A DNA stretch of 24,736 bases from JANMDR01 sp031376425 (lineage in GTDB: Bacteria; Pseudomonadota; Gammaproteobacteria; Burkholderiales; Usitatibacteraceae). Location of the stretch: contig JANMDR010000092.1 in NCBI GenBank assembly GCA_031376425.1, forward strand, positions 1 to 24,736, given 5' to 3'. Shown here in pieces: positions 1 through 7,296 of the stretch; the stretch's first letter is position 1; each line of letters begins with the position of its first letter. The notes beneath the pieces are model-generated. The model searched no databases. It was not told the origin of the DNA and saw only the letters and a list, made by a program, of their open reading frames with translations. Made by a program: the position numbers and the translations under genes.

Positions 1-451
1 CAGTCGATGGCATAATATTTGTTGTAATGCGGGCGCGCTTTTCCACATGCGGCACTAATTGCTGCGCCGCTTCTGGCTTGGCAACCATCGCGATCGGTGG
101 TGCTGCAGGGACAGGGATTACGGGTAAAGCCACTGGTGGTGCGGCGGCGATGATGTTACTCGGTGTAGTGGGCTTTGCGGGCTGCGCCACGGTGCTATTG
201 TTGGTACTATCATCACAAAAAACACGGCGCGGTCCAGCAAGCTTTGCCTTTACACAATCTGCGCGACTCAGTTTGACTGCATCGCTTACCGTAACTGCCG
301 CGCCATTTGCTACGGGCAAAGTAGTCACACTAGCCGTGGTTGCAAGCACCGCTGGGGGTGCAGCGTGTGCCAGCACCGCTGCTAACGTTATAGTTAACAG
401 CAAGGTTAGTGTCGCAATGCTAGCCGATGCGTGCCGGGCAAGATGCTTCAT
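1..451 (-). CDS. Exported protein of unknown function (N-terminal part)
   Basis: The reading frame starts at ATG 449-451 and stays open to the left edge, so about 150 N-terminal residues are visible and the C-terminus is missing. It starts MKHLARHASASIATLTLLL, a basic N-terminus followed by a hydrophobic core and an Ala-rich region ending near AHAA, which reads as a Sec signal peptide. The mature part is rich in Ala, Pro, Val and Thr, with two cysteines about 14 residues apart (ADC...VFC) and then a Pro-rich stretch; this looks like a linker before an unseen domain. The start lies 2 bp after the stop of the anti-sigma gene, so it is very probably the third gene of that operon and a possible target or sensor partner of the ECF system. 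No family is recognised from the visible part. Confidence 0.7.
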   Translation of the reverse strand, partial: MKHLARHASASIATLTLLLTITLAAVLAHAAPPAVLATTASVTTLPVANGAAVTVSDAVKLSRADCVKAKLAGPRRVFCDDSTNNSTVAQPAKPTTPSNIIAAAPPVALPVIPVPAAPPIAMVAKPEAAQQLVPHVEKRARITTNIMPST

Positions 452-453
452 CG

Positions 454-1134
454 CTAATTGGTCAACATTGCAGCGCTATCCACCACGTCTTGCGCGTTGC
501 GTAAGGCCGTCAGGGTTGCATCGCCACGTTCGCCAGCAATTTTCAAGCTATAAACGCCCAATGCGCCGGGTCCTGAAACAATTTCAGCACCGAGCTTATC
601 TAGCAGGCCACGTATTTGCGCTTCACTAGCGCTGGCCCGAAACGTCACTTGTAATAGCGCAGTTTTGCGCAGCGCAGCACCGTCACCGACGGCTGCACCC
701 AAGGGCTTAATCACAGCGTTATCCTGTGCCTGATAAACCGAGTTTACCAACACCCCCGTTTGCACAATGGCCAGCGCTGCAGCAATAGCAATGGCTTGTT
801 TGTGCCACTTGGTCAGCGCATTTTGCAATGCCCTTTTCACACCAGCGCCACCAATGGTGCGGAACGCCAGCTTGCCACTATCTTGCGCATGTACTCTTGC
901 CATTAATTGTGCCAAACCTGCCGCTTCATCGCGCTGCGCCAAAGGCAGGGATGTACGCTTTACTTCACTTGCCAACGCCACCACATAGGCGAGTTCAGTC
1001 CGGCATTTGGCTGATACTGCTAACCAAAATTCCATCTCAAAACGCTCATCAATCGATAATGTGCCATTGACATACCACGGCAATAATTCCATAAAGCGCT
1101 GCCACGCTGCGGCACTTAAAATGCTCATATTCAT
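454..1134 (-). CDS. Membrane-anchored anti-sigma factor with degenerate zinc-finger site
   Basis: Predicted to hold the neighbouring ECF sigma factor inactive at the inner membrane. With the start at 1134 the protein has 226 residues. The N-terminal domain carries the anti-sigma signature LLPWYVNGTLS followed by a helix, but where zinc-binding family members have His-x3-Cys-x2-Cys this protein has Trp37, Ser41 and Cys44, so metal binding is unlikely. A hydrophobic segment at about 113-134 is the single membrane span. The C-terminal extracytoplasmic part (LLDKLGAEIVSGPGALGVYS) resembles the small C-terminal domain common in anti-sigma factors of proteobacteria. The start at 1134 is preferred over an upstream in-frame ATG at 1167 because it overlaps the sigma stop codon as ATGA, with GGGAGCC just upstream. 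The exported-protein gene follows 2 bp downstream. Confidence 0.82.
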   Translation of the reverse strand: MNMSILSAAAWQRFMELLPWYVNGTLSIDERFEMEFWLAVSAKCRTELAYVVALASEVKRTSLPLAQRDEAAGLAQLMARVHAQDSGKLAFRTIGGAGVKRALQNALTKWHKQAIAIAAALAIVQTGVLVNSVYQAQDNAVIKPLGAAVGDGAALRKTALLQVTFRASASEAQIRGLLDKLGAEIVSGPGALGVYSLKIAGERGDATLTALRNAQDVVDSAAMLTN

Positions 1135-1676
1135 GATTGGCTCCCGTGGCCGTGCGCCATCATGCAATTGCTTAAATTTTTGCGGGCGTGAAACAAGCGT
1201 GTTTTAACCGTATTTACGGGGCAAGCTTGTAATTGAGCAATATCTTCCATACTTAAATCCTGATAAAAAGCGAAATGTACGCATTCGCGTTGCACTACTG
1301 ATAAATGTTCAATACAGCCTTGTAAGGCGATATCTTGTTGTTGTGCATCTACGCGTTCAAGCTGGCTAATTTCATCTGACGCAATTTCTAAATGTGCATC
1401 AAGCAAAGGTTCAGTCAAGATACTGCGTCCGCGCACTTTGTCCAACGCCTTGTGCCGTGCAATGCCGAGAATCCATGTAGACGCTTTTGAATGCCCTGCA
1501 TAACGCGGCGCATGGTTCCAAACTTCAAAAAGTGTTTCCACCATCACCTCCTCAGCAAGCTCGGCGTTATCTAAACGTTGCATCGCAAAGGCGACAATTC
1601 GGTGCTGCATCAGCCGATAAAGTTGCCCTAGTGCTGCTTCGTCTTTCAACGCAATTAATTTGATTAGCGCTTCCAT
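1131..1676 (-). CDS. ECF-type RNA polymerase sigma factor
   Basis: A 181-residue protein, typical length for an extracytoplasmic-function sigma factor. Region 2 lies at about 10-85 (ELAEEVMVETLFEVWNHAPRY, then STWILGIARHKALDK); region 4 at about 115-170 contains the helix-turn-helix LSMEDIAQLQACPVNTVKTR followed by LFHARKNL. There is no sigma region 1 or 3. AGGAAC just upstream of the ATG serves as ribosome binding site. The stop codon overlaps the start of the anti-sigma gene (ATGA), so the two are translationally coupled. The family normally autoregulates; the upstream region has a weak GGGAAG ... TCGGTC pair, listed separately. The target regulon cannot be read from this window. Confidence 0.9.
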   Translation of the reverse strand: MEALIKLIALKDEAALGQLYRLMQHRIVAFAMQRLDNAELAEEVMVETLFEVWNHAPRYAGHSKASTWILGIARHKALDKVRGRSILTEPLLDAHLEIASDEISQLERVDAQQQDIALQGCIEHLSVVQRECVHFAFYQDLSMEDIAQLQACPVNTVKTRLFHARKNLSNCMMAHGHGSQS

Positions 1677-1700
1677 GTTCCTAACAACGGCACTTCAAGC

Positions 1701-1728
1701 GACCGAGGATTGTCCTTTGCTGCTTCCC
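1701..1728 (-). promoter_or_regulatory. Possible ECF-type promoter of the sigma operon
   Basis: Reading the minus strand upstream of the sigma gene, GGGAAGC (1722-1728) is followed after 15 bases by TCGGTC (1701-1706), 24 bases before the start codon. ECF promoters often have a GGAAC-like -35 and a short GTC-containing -10 element, so this is a reasonable but weak candidate for autoregulation. It is a pattern match by eye only. Confidence 0.22.
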
Positions 1729-2238
1729 ACTGAGTCGGAGGTGCTGAACAACTGGTTCAAGTTAGATTTGTCACTTACAGCAAAATATAATTTGCGATTA
1801 ATTAGTTTAACCCTGCAGTTTATGACCGGATCTGACATGGCAATTGTTTCCGTAGCAAAAAGTACTTCAGCTATGCTTACCAAAATGGCTTCAACCACTC
1901 TTAAGTAGGACGTTTCCAGCTTTTTTAACGATGCGTTTTTTAATGGTGTTGCCGCACCTTTGCTCCTAAACCACCCAATTTGTGGGCAACGTGATTAGAG
2001 GATATATTGGACTTTTTAGCCGAGCAGGCTTCACCTCAGCGAAGTTAAGTGATGCAGAAGGCTGTACCGCTGGCACCTTGAATGGCGTCGAGCTGGTTGT
2101 CATGATCGACGGGGCTAGCGTTTGCAGCCTTCGTGCGTCAATTTGCGCAACCATCCAAGTGGCCATTGCGTGAGAAATTCGCATTGCGAACCTAAAAGTG
2201 GGGGGAATGCCTTTAGTCGCAGCCAATTAGATGGAGGT
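1729..2238. other. Region without a recognisable gene between the sigma operon and the parA remnant
   Basis: About 500 bp in which only short open frames exist on either strand. A minus-strand frame at 1966-2226 (86 codons) starts 12 bp after the end of the parA remnant, and a plus-strand frame at 1982-2173 contains ELVVMIDGASV; neither resembles a family I know, and they overlap each other, so at most one could be real. The stretch plausibly continues the decayed element marked by parA. No RNA gene or clear repeat was seen. Confidence 0.4.
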
Positions 2239-2845
2239 TCAAACTGATCCATTGGTATTCGGGTACATCCTAAGACGGTTAAAAAGCTCCATAGTCCCGT
2301 CAAAAAACTCCCGCATATTGGTCACATGCGGCATGATTGAGGAGATCACGTCGTCAGCCGCTAATGTCGCGTCTTCTTGCAAAGCGCCTTCAGCACCTTG
2401 GCTGTCGATAATAACGATGTTGTAATTATCGGTAATCAGATCGCTACGCAATGCGTATTTTAAATGCACGTCACGCCGCATATGCGTTTGGAACCAAGCG
2501 ACGTCAACGGGCTTAAAATTGGCGCGGATTACGTGCAGTGGTGGAATCACGGTATGCGATATTCGAGTTAATTGAGCGACACCAGTATGCAGCAGCTCTA
2601 CAAACCCCTCCGGCGAGGTGTGCGCAAGATCATAATATTTACTGCACGAAGCCTGCGCGTCAACCATCAATACGCACAGCCCTAGAGCGGCATAGGAAAC
2701 GCTAAATTAACGACAGTAAACGTCTTGGTGTCCCACCTTTGGTGCCGACCAGAGCGATATAAATCGTCGCAAGAGCCGAAATGGTACATAACGCGGTATT
2801 ACTTTGATTCGTCGTACCTGAACCGGTACTTAAAGAATTATCCAC
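2239..2845 (-). pseudogene. parA: Decayed ParA-family ATPase (frameshifted in Walker A)
   Basis: ParA/MinD-type ATPases drive partition of plasmids and integrative elements. A probable start is GTG at 2843-2845, 4 bases after AGGAGG (2850-2855). The first frame reads IYIALVGTKGGT, the start of the deviant Walker A (KGGxGKT), then loses frame; a second frame gives KTFTVVNLA; a third gives ALGLCVLMVDAQAS (Walker A' region) and continues for about 140 codons to the stop at 2239, including IVIIDSQGAEGA (Walker B) and a ParA-like tail. At least two small frameshifts are needed to join these parts, so no working ATPase can be made. The C-terminus also seems short. It sits just beyond the 3' end of tRNA-Asn, as expected for a remnant of an integrated conjugative or genomic island. 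The homology call is by motif. Confidence 0.75.
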
Positions 2846-2892
2846 ACATCCTCCTAATTATGAATTGGGAAGGAATGTATTAAGATTAGGGG

Positions 2893-2918
2893 GTAGGGGT
2901 AACGGATGCTACCCCTAC
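2893..2918. repeat. Palindrome GTAGGGGTA...TACCCCTAC after tRNA-Asn
   Basis: Perfect 9-bp arms (2893-2901 and 2910-2918) enclose an 8-base loop. It lies 7 bases past the 3' end of tRNA-Asn, so it may work as a transcript end, but no T-run follows on the minus strand. The outer bases resemble a commonly seen bacterial intergenic palindrome of the form GTAGGGG...CCCCTAC; a related palindrome lies at 13071-13096. Confidence 0.55.
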
Positions 2919-2925
2919 ATTTGAC

Positions 2926-3001
2926 TGGCTCCCCGACCTGGACTCGAACCAGGGACCTGCGGATTAACAGTCCGTCGCTCTACCGACTGAGCTATCAGGG
3001 A
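2926..3001 (-). tRNA. tRNA-Asn (GTT)
   Basis: 76 bases including an encoded CCA. The acceptor stem pairs TCCCTGA with TCGGGGA, the discriminator is G, the T-arm is CCTGG-TTCGAGT-CCAGG and the anticodon loop contains GTT within ACTGTTAAT. Sequence and length follow bacterial tRNA-Asn closely. A strong promoter lies upstream (3058-3086). The parA remnant on the 3' side suggests the gene has served as an integration target. Confidence 0.97.
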
Positions 3002-3057
3002 ATTGTTTGCTTGAAGTACACTTAAATTTACTAAACGTACTCAAACAACAGACCGAG

Positions 3058-3086
3058 ATTATAGCCAATTTGATGCATTACGTCAA
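3058..3086 (-). promoter_or_regulatory. Sigma-70 promoter of tRNA-Asn
   Basis: On the minus strand TTGACG (3081-3086) and TATAAT (3058-3063) are separated by exactly 17 bases, matching the housekeeping consensus almost perfectly. It points toward the tRNA, with a leader of about 50 bases that would be removed by processing. Confidence 0.85.
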
Positions 3087-3202
3087 CGCTAGCGCTATTT
3101 TTTCCGGTAGTTTTTTGACCAATTACCCTATTTTCTTGGATAAGCCAGCATTGCTTGCGCTATTCTAGGCTGTTACTCTTGTTTTTTTATCTAAGGATTT
3201 CG

Positions 3203-3592
3203 ATGATGCGTATCGCAATTTTACTATCGGCAGCTTTTATGGCACACGGGGTGGCGGTAGTGGCGCAATCAGCCCCTGCCCCTGCCCCTGCTCCTACCCC
3301 TGCACCGGATGCAAATTCTAAAGCTGCCTTCCCCGCGACGGCAGAGGCCTTGCTACGCGATTCAAAATGCGCTGGCTGTCATGCGGCTAAATTTTCCACC
3401 GCAGCAGACAAAACGGGTGATGCCGTATATACCCGCAAAAATAGATCGGTAACTTCCTATGCCAAGCTAGTAACTCAAGTAGCGCGTTGCGATACAGAAT
3501 TAAATTTGCAGGTATTTGAAGAAGATCAGGCAATTATTTCGCGCTATCTGAACGCGCGGTTTTATAAGTTTCCAGAAACAGGCAATAAGTAG
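3203..3592 (+). CDS. Periplasmic monohaem c-type cytochrome
   Basis: A small exported electron-transfer or haem protein. The start at 3203 follows AAGGA and gives 129 residues; an upstream in-frame ATG at 3155 lacks such a site. Residues 1-22 form a signal peptide, followed by an Ala-Pro repeat linker (APAPAPAPTPAP), then KCAGCH (Cys56-x-x-Cys59-His60), the covalent haem site. The C-terminal half (LVTQVARCDTELNLQVFEEDQ, ending RYLNARFYKF) resembles small cytochromes annotated in betaproteobacteria as green haem protein; that match is from memory. No methionine occurs after the haem motif, so the usual His-Met ligation is not available, and a third cysteine (Cys95) is present. It converges with the HupE-like gene, 22 bp between stops. 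Confidence 0.82.
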   Translation: MMRIAILLSAAFMAHGVAVVAQSAPAPAPAPTPAPDANSKAAFPATAEALLRDSKCAGCHAAKFSTAADKTGDAVYTRKNRSVTSYAKLVTQVARCDTELNLQVFEEDQAIISRYLNARFYKFPETGNK

Positions 3593-3614
3593 GGTTTGAT
3601 TGCGTATTTAAGAC

Positions 3615-4754
3615 CTAAAACGGCATAACTAAGCGCTGCACGAACCACACTGAACCAACCGCTATAGCGGCGAGCGACGCAATACGCGTACTGGTAGTAA
3701 CCCCGCTGGCACCGATGAATCGGTTAACGCTAAACATCGTCGCCGTTGCCATCAGCGCAACCGCCAACTGTGCAATTTCTATACCCGCGTTAAAACCGAT
3801 GAGGGTATAGATACGATGGTTGCTTTCAAGGCCGAGATCAGTAAGTGCGCCTGCAAAACCCAAACCATGTATGAGTGCACAACCCAAAATCAGCATGAGT
3901 CGAACAATGGGTAACCACGGCTGCTTTTGCTGTTGCGACCAACGATCAAACAGCGCCATACCAACAATAGTGGCGGCGATAGCGGGTTCCACAATATTGG
4001 CTGGCACACTCAAGCTACCAAAAATACTCGCCGTTAAGGTAATGGCGTGCCCCAATGTAAAGCAAGTCAAGGCAATCGCAATTTGTCGGATTCCCCAGCC
4101 GGTGGCAAGCACGACCAGTAGAAACAGCATGTGATCAAGACCGCTTAAAACATGTTCCGCGCCCTGAAGCGCATTACTTAGAATCACGGCCCCTACCGAT
4201 GCAAAGACCGCGCTCTCTGGGTGATTAGGTGACAATACCAACTTTTGTTTTTCTGCACCACGGGTGATGGTGATGATTTGTTTTTGCGATTGCGCATCCT
4301 TACCAAACAACGTAAAGTGCAGCTTTAAATCACTCACTGCTTGCTCATCAGCGCCGCCAAGTGCAAAGCGCCCTAGAATTACCAGATGCCGTGCCGGTGC
4401 AGTGGGCGCACTATCATCGGGTGAGATGTTCAACATCAACCCTTCAAGTGGCAGGAACCCTGCAGCATTGCGCAAGCGTAGGCCACGCAATACCTGCGCT
4501 TCGATCTCACCAGAATGCGCGCGCATTTCAGCGAGCGACAACAAACCATCACCGTCATCATCTATGCCTGTAAAGGCATCCACAGGCAGCGCCATTACCG
4601 TAAAACCACCACTGCCCACAATATTTAAGGTGCCGTGTTGCGCTACCATTAAATGCGCTTGCACGGTTGGCGTTGCTACCAAGCAAAAAAGTAGCACCAC
4701 AATAATCTGCAACATACGGCGCAAAACAGATTCAATACTCATACTCATCACCAT
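3615..4754 (-). CDS. HupE/UreJ-like membrane protein with an N-terminal EF-hand
   Basis: 379 residues with the start at 4754, chosen because AGGAA lies 10 bases upstream. The longer frame back to 4880 would run into the YHYH gene. A signal peptide (about 12-33, ending VQA-H) leads into a periplasmic domain that contains a canonical EF-hand loop, DDDGDGLLSLAE at 65-76, with Asp at positions 1, 3 and 5 and Glu at 12. From about 185 on come several membrane helices with the family signature EHVLSGLDHMLFLL, then LGHAITLT, LIHGLGFAGAL and GFNAGIEIAQ, histidine and acidic residues typical of HupE/UreJ proteins, which are linked to nickel or other metal import. The gene follows the YHYH lipoprotein by 13 bp, so they are probably one operon. 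The transported metal is not known; calcium binding by the EF-hand is inferred. Confidence 0.82.
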   Translation of the reverse strand: MVMSMSIESVLRRMLQIIVVLLFCLVATPTVQAHLMVAQHGTLNIVGSGGFTVMALPVDAFTGIDDDGDGLLSLAEMRAHSGEIEAQVLRGLRLRNAAGFLPLEGLMLNISPDDSAPTAPARHLVILGRFALGGADEQAVSDLKLHFTLFGKDAQSQKQIITITRGAEKQKLVLSPNHPESAVFASVGAVILSNALQGAEHVLSGLDHMLFLLVVLATGWGIRQIAIALTCFTLGHAITLTASIFGSLSVPANIVEPAIAATIVGMALFDRWSQQQKQPWLPIVRLMLILGCALIHGLGFAGALTDLGLESNHRIYTLIGFNAGIEIAQLAVALMATATMFSVNRFIGASGVTTSTRIASLAAIAVGSVWFVQRLVMPF

Positions 4755-4767
4755 AAAAAATATATTC

Positions 4768-6321
4768 CTACTGTTTGCCTTTGATACAGCGCTGGAGGTA
4801 AGGATAATTATCGGTCGCAAAGTAGTGATAAATGCCGTTGGGGAACTCTGGCGTGACGCCGGTACGCCCATTACATTCATCTAGGTCACCAGATCCAGCG
4901 ACGTATTCCCAATCTTGCGCAAATCCGCCCAAGGTAAATAAAGTAGTCGATGGCCGAGTTGCACTCACGGTCGTTTTAAGTTTGTAACTGCCCGTCATGA
5001 CCTTAAGTGCAGAATTGGCGTTAGTAGCTATGCTATAGCCATAACGCGCATAGATCGGAAAGCCATCCGCCGCCCAGCCAATGAGTGTCATCTTTGTAGA
5101 ACCACCACCACGTAAAGTGATGAAGCCTTCAGGCATACCATGATAATGATACTCGCCAGTCGGTTGTACATGCGCGTTGTTTGAATCGGTACCGAAGCTG
5201 AAAAATGTTTGACCCAACGCTTCAATGCTCCACGCACCACTATTATCGATCGCGCTACAGCCATTTACTGCCGTTGCGCTCGCTGGGCATGAACCGGCAG
5301 TACCAGCATCAATTTTCACACCATTGAGTACGTAACCGGTTGCACCGCGCGGCCCACCCAATGTAATTGATGTGCCGGTATATGTCGGAGTTACCGTATA
5401 GGTGGCAGCTACCGTCTGCGCAGAAATAGTGTTGGGATTATTGGCATTAGGAAATGTGCCTACAGCATGATCAGGGATACCGTTAGCAGCCAGCACGCGC
5501 GAGGTGGTGCCACATGTCCAAGTTGCGGTACTAGTACGATTGACGGAAGCTGAGGTATTAAGCGCATTGTAGCTATAGGTGCAGAACTGACCCAAGGTAG
5601 TCGTCGTACCCGTTAAAGTAGCTGTTGGTGTGACCGAAACCGCCGCTGACGCCACACTACTACCAGCGCTATTTGTCGCGTTCACTGTACAGCTATAGGC
5701 TGTGCCATTACTAAGCCCGCTCACTGTAACGGGGCTTGCTGTCGCGCTGCCGGTCAAACTAGCCGATCCTGCAGTACAGGTTGCTGTATAACTCGTAATT
5801 GTAGCGCCGCCATTAGACACGGGCGCGGTAAATGCGATGCTAACAGAGGCATTACCTGCTGTGGCCGCACCGATTGTGGGCGCACCAGGTACCGTAACTG
5901 TTGGCGTGGGCGCTACCGGTGTGACACTCACCGCTGCGGATGCTGGGCTGATGCCTACACTATTAGTAGCAGTCACGGTGCACGCATAGGCAGTACCATT
6001 GGTAAGGTTGCTCACAATAATTGGGCTCGCACTCGCGGAACCGGCCTGACTTGCATTGCCTGCTGTGCAAGTGGCAGTGTAGGCGGTAATGGCCGCACCG
6101 CCAGTAGACGTTGGTGGTGTAAAGGCAATACTCGCACTGGTATTACCGGGTGTAGCGGCACCGATGGTAGGTGCGCCAGCCACAGTAATCGTTACAACAG
6201 GCGTGGTTGTGGTGGTATCGTTAGAGCTGCTACCACTGCTACACGCGGTCAGTACCAGCGCTGCGATAAGCGTTATGCAGAAAATAGTCGGACGGACTGA
6301 ACGATCGCGCGAATTACTCAT
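4768..6321 (-). CDS. Lipoprotein with two fibronectin-III-like repeats and a C-terminal YHYH domain
   Basis: 517 residues. The N-terminus has a lipobox LTAC with the lipidated Cys27, followed by a Ser/Thr linker. Two similar modules of about 90 residues (roughly 48-135 and 145-232), each with APTIGAAT, YTATCTAG and NGTAY(A/S)CTV, are fibronectin-III-like repeats with a conserved Cys pair. The C-terminal third (about 270-515) is a YHYH domain: GEYHYHG at 389-395, IGWAADGFPIYARYGY, DLDECNGRTG, and NGIYHYFATDNYPY near the end. The biochemical role of the YHYH domain is not established to my knowledge; clustered His and Tyr suggest metal binding. AAGGG precedes the start. It is followed 13 bp later by the HupE-like gene, which suggests that both handle the same ion at the envelope. 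Confidence 0.85.
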   Translation of the reverse strand: MSNSRDRSVRPTIFCITLIAALVLTACSSGSSSNDTTTTTPVVTITVAGAPTIGAATPGNTSASIAFTPPTSTGGAAITAYTATCTAGNASQAGSASASPIIVSNLTNGTAYACTVTATNSVGISPASAAVSVTPVAPTPTVTVPGAPTIGAATAGNASVSIAFTAPVSNGGATITSYTATCTAGSASLTGSATASPVTVSGLSNGTAYSCTVNATNSAGSSVASAAVSVTPTATLTGTTTTLGQFCTYSYNALNTSASVNRTSTATWTCGTTSRVLAANGIPDHAVGTFPNANNPNTISAQTVAATYTVTPTYTGTSITLGGPRGATGYVLNGVKIDAGTAGSCPASATAVNGCSAIDNSGAWSIEALGQTFFSFGTDSNNAHVQPTGEYHYHGMPEGFITLRGGGSTKMTLIGWAADGFPIYARYGYSIATNANSALKVMTGSYKLKTTVSATRPSTTLFTLGGFAQDWEYVAGSGDLDECNGRTGVTPEFPNGIYHYFATDNYPYLQRCIKGKQ

Positions 6322-6668
6322 ATTGGCACACCCTTTTTAGTGAAGTTAACTATTGGCATTCAGCTTTAGCACCGCTGAGAATTAAATTTGCTGCGCTGTG
6401 CTACCGTCGTGACGCCCTACCCATCCCCGCTTGAAACCCTTGCTAACCGCTTGCCGAACGACGATTCAGACAATTTTGCACATTAAATGTGGAGCAATTA
6501 TGGAGAAATTGCGTAATTGCATTTCCGTATCAAAGTGACGATTATTATGAGCAGGCGTGATGCGCTGTTATTCCGCTACGTGGAGGGGCGGGTTGGTGTT
6601 TTTCGCCGCAGCGAAGCCCTACAGAGTTACGGGACGATTGCGGACAATCGAGATTATTTCTCGCTATC
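6322..6668. other. Intergenic stretch with no recognisable gene
   Basis: 347 bp between the YHYH lipoprotein and the thioredoxin-like gene, both on the minus strand. Short plus-strand frames here do not resemble known proteins. The promoter of the YHYH-HupE pair should lie in the left portion, but I see no convincing -35/-10 pair. Confidence 0.5.
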
Positions 6669-7229
6669 TCACTGCGCCGCTTTATCGCCGCGTATTTTAT
6701 TTGTCGCTATTTCTAGCGCCTCATCCAAGTAGGCACTGTAAAAATCTGGCAGCAAACCACCCTCTAAGGGCGGCGCAATTTGCTCACCTTTGGCATTCAA
6801 AAAATACACTGTGGGCGCTACTTTGGCACCTAAATTTTTGGCAAATTTTGCGTGCGATATTGTTGTACCGCTCGCATCTATCAAAGTTTGGCTACCGCCG
6901 ATTTCGATTTGTCGCACTATAGCGCGGGGGGGTGATTTTGCTGGCATATTTTCGTATCTGTACAAAGGCAGCAAATGACTTTGCCGTACCACCTTGCAAA
7001 AGCCGCAGCCTTCAAGACTCACCATCACGATGATCGGTACTTGGGATTTTTGAGCAGCGCTAGCAAGCAATGCCCAATCGCGCAGCGGGGGCAGATTTAC
7101 TTCTGTTGGCTGCACAGTTTTAACGGGCGCTACTGCCAGTAGAGTGGATGCCGATTGCTCTGCTGCATCTGCACTCACAGCAGCGCCAACTAACACCAAA
7201 ATAATTGCAATTTTTAGCATCGCTTTCAT
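6669..7229 (-). CDS. Periplasmic thioredoxin-fold protein (CGFC active site)
   Basis: 186 residues: signal peptide at about 1-22 (hydrophobic IAIILVLVGAAVSA, then DAA), a short linker, and a thioredoxin fold. The redox motif is Cys75-Gly-Phe-Cys78 within VSLEGCGFCKVV, and the cis-proline loop is VAPTVYFLNAKG with Pro139. The layout resembles periplasmic thioredoxin-like proteins of the SoxW/thioredoxin-2 type. Its partner could be a cytochrome-maturation or metal-site protein, but nothing in the sequence fixes this. CGGAG lies 12 bases upstream of the ATG. It lies on the same strand as the YHYH/HupE genes but 347 bp away, so co-transcription is uncertain. Confidence 0.83.
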   Translation of the reverse strand: MKAMLKIAIILVLVGAAVSADAAEQSASTLLAVAPVKTVQPTEVNLPPLRDWALLASAAQKSQVPIIVMVSLEGCGFCKVVRQSHLLPLYRYENMPAKSPPRAIVRQIEIGGSQTLIDASGTTISHAKFAKNLGAKVAPTVYFLNAKGEQIAPPLEGGLLPDFYSAYLDEALEIATNKIRGDKAAQ

Positions 7230-7265
7230 TGCAACACACTCCGGTGTTAGTCTTAAACCTCTGAG

Positions 7266-7294
7266 CGTAACGCTAAACGTAACGTTAAACGTAA
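7266..7294. repeat. 12-bp tandem repeat downstream of lysC
   Basis: CGTAACGCTAAA is followed by CGTAACGTTAAA and a partial third unit CGTAA, directly after the lysC stop and before the thioredoxin-like gene. Likely a minor slippage repeat; no function seen. Confidence 0.6.
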
Positions 7295-7296
7295 TT

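Noticed and set aside
27..629. 200-codon plus-strand open frame
   Set aside because: It lies opposite the exported protein and the anti-sigma gene, whose family signatures are clear; its translation is low-complexity and resembles no protein.
1966..2226. 86-codon minus-strand frame directly after the parA remnant as a real gene
   Set aside because: No family resemblance, an overlapping open frame exists on the other strand, and the neighbouring parA is decayed; kept only as unassigned sequence.
6517..6922. Plus-strand open frames of 71 and 121 codons
   Set aside because: No good ribosome site or family resemblance; they overlap the thioredoxin-like gene on the other strand.
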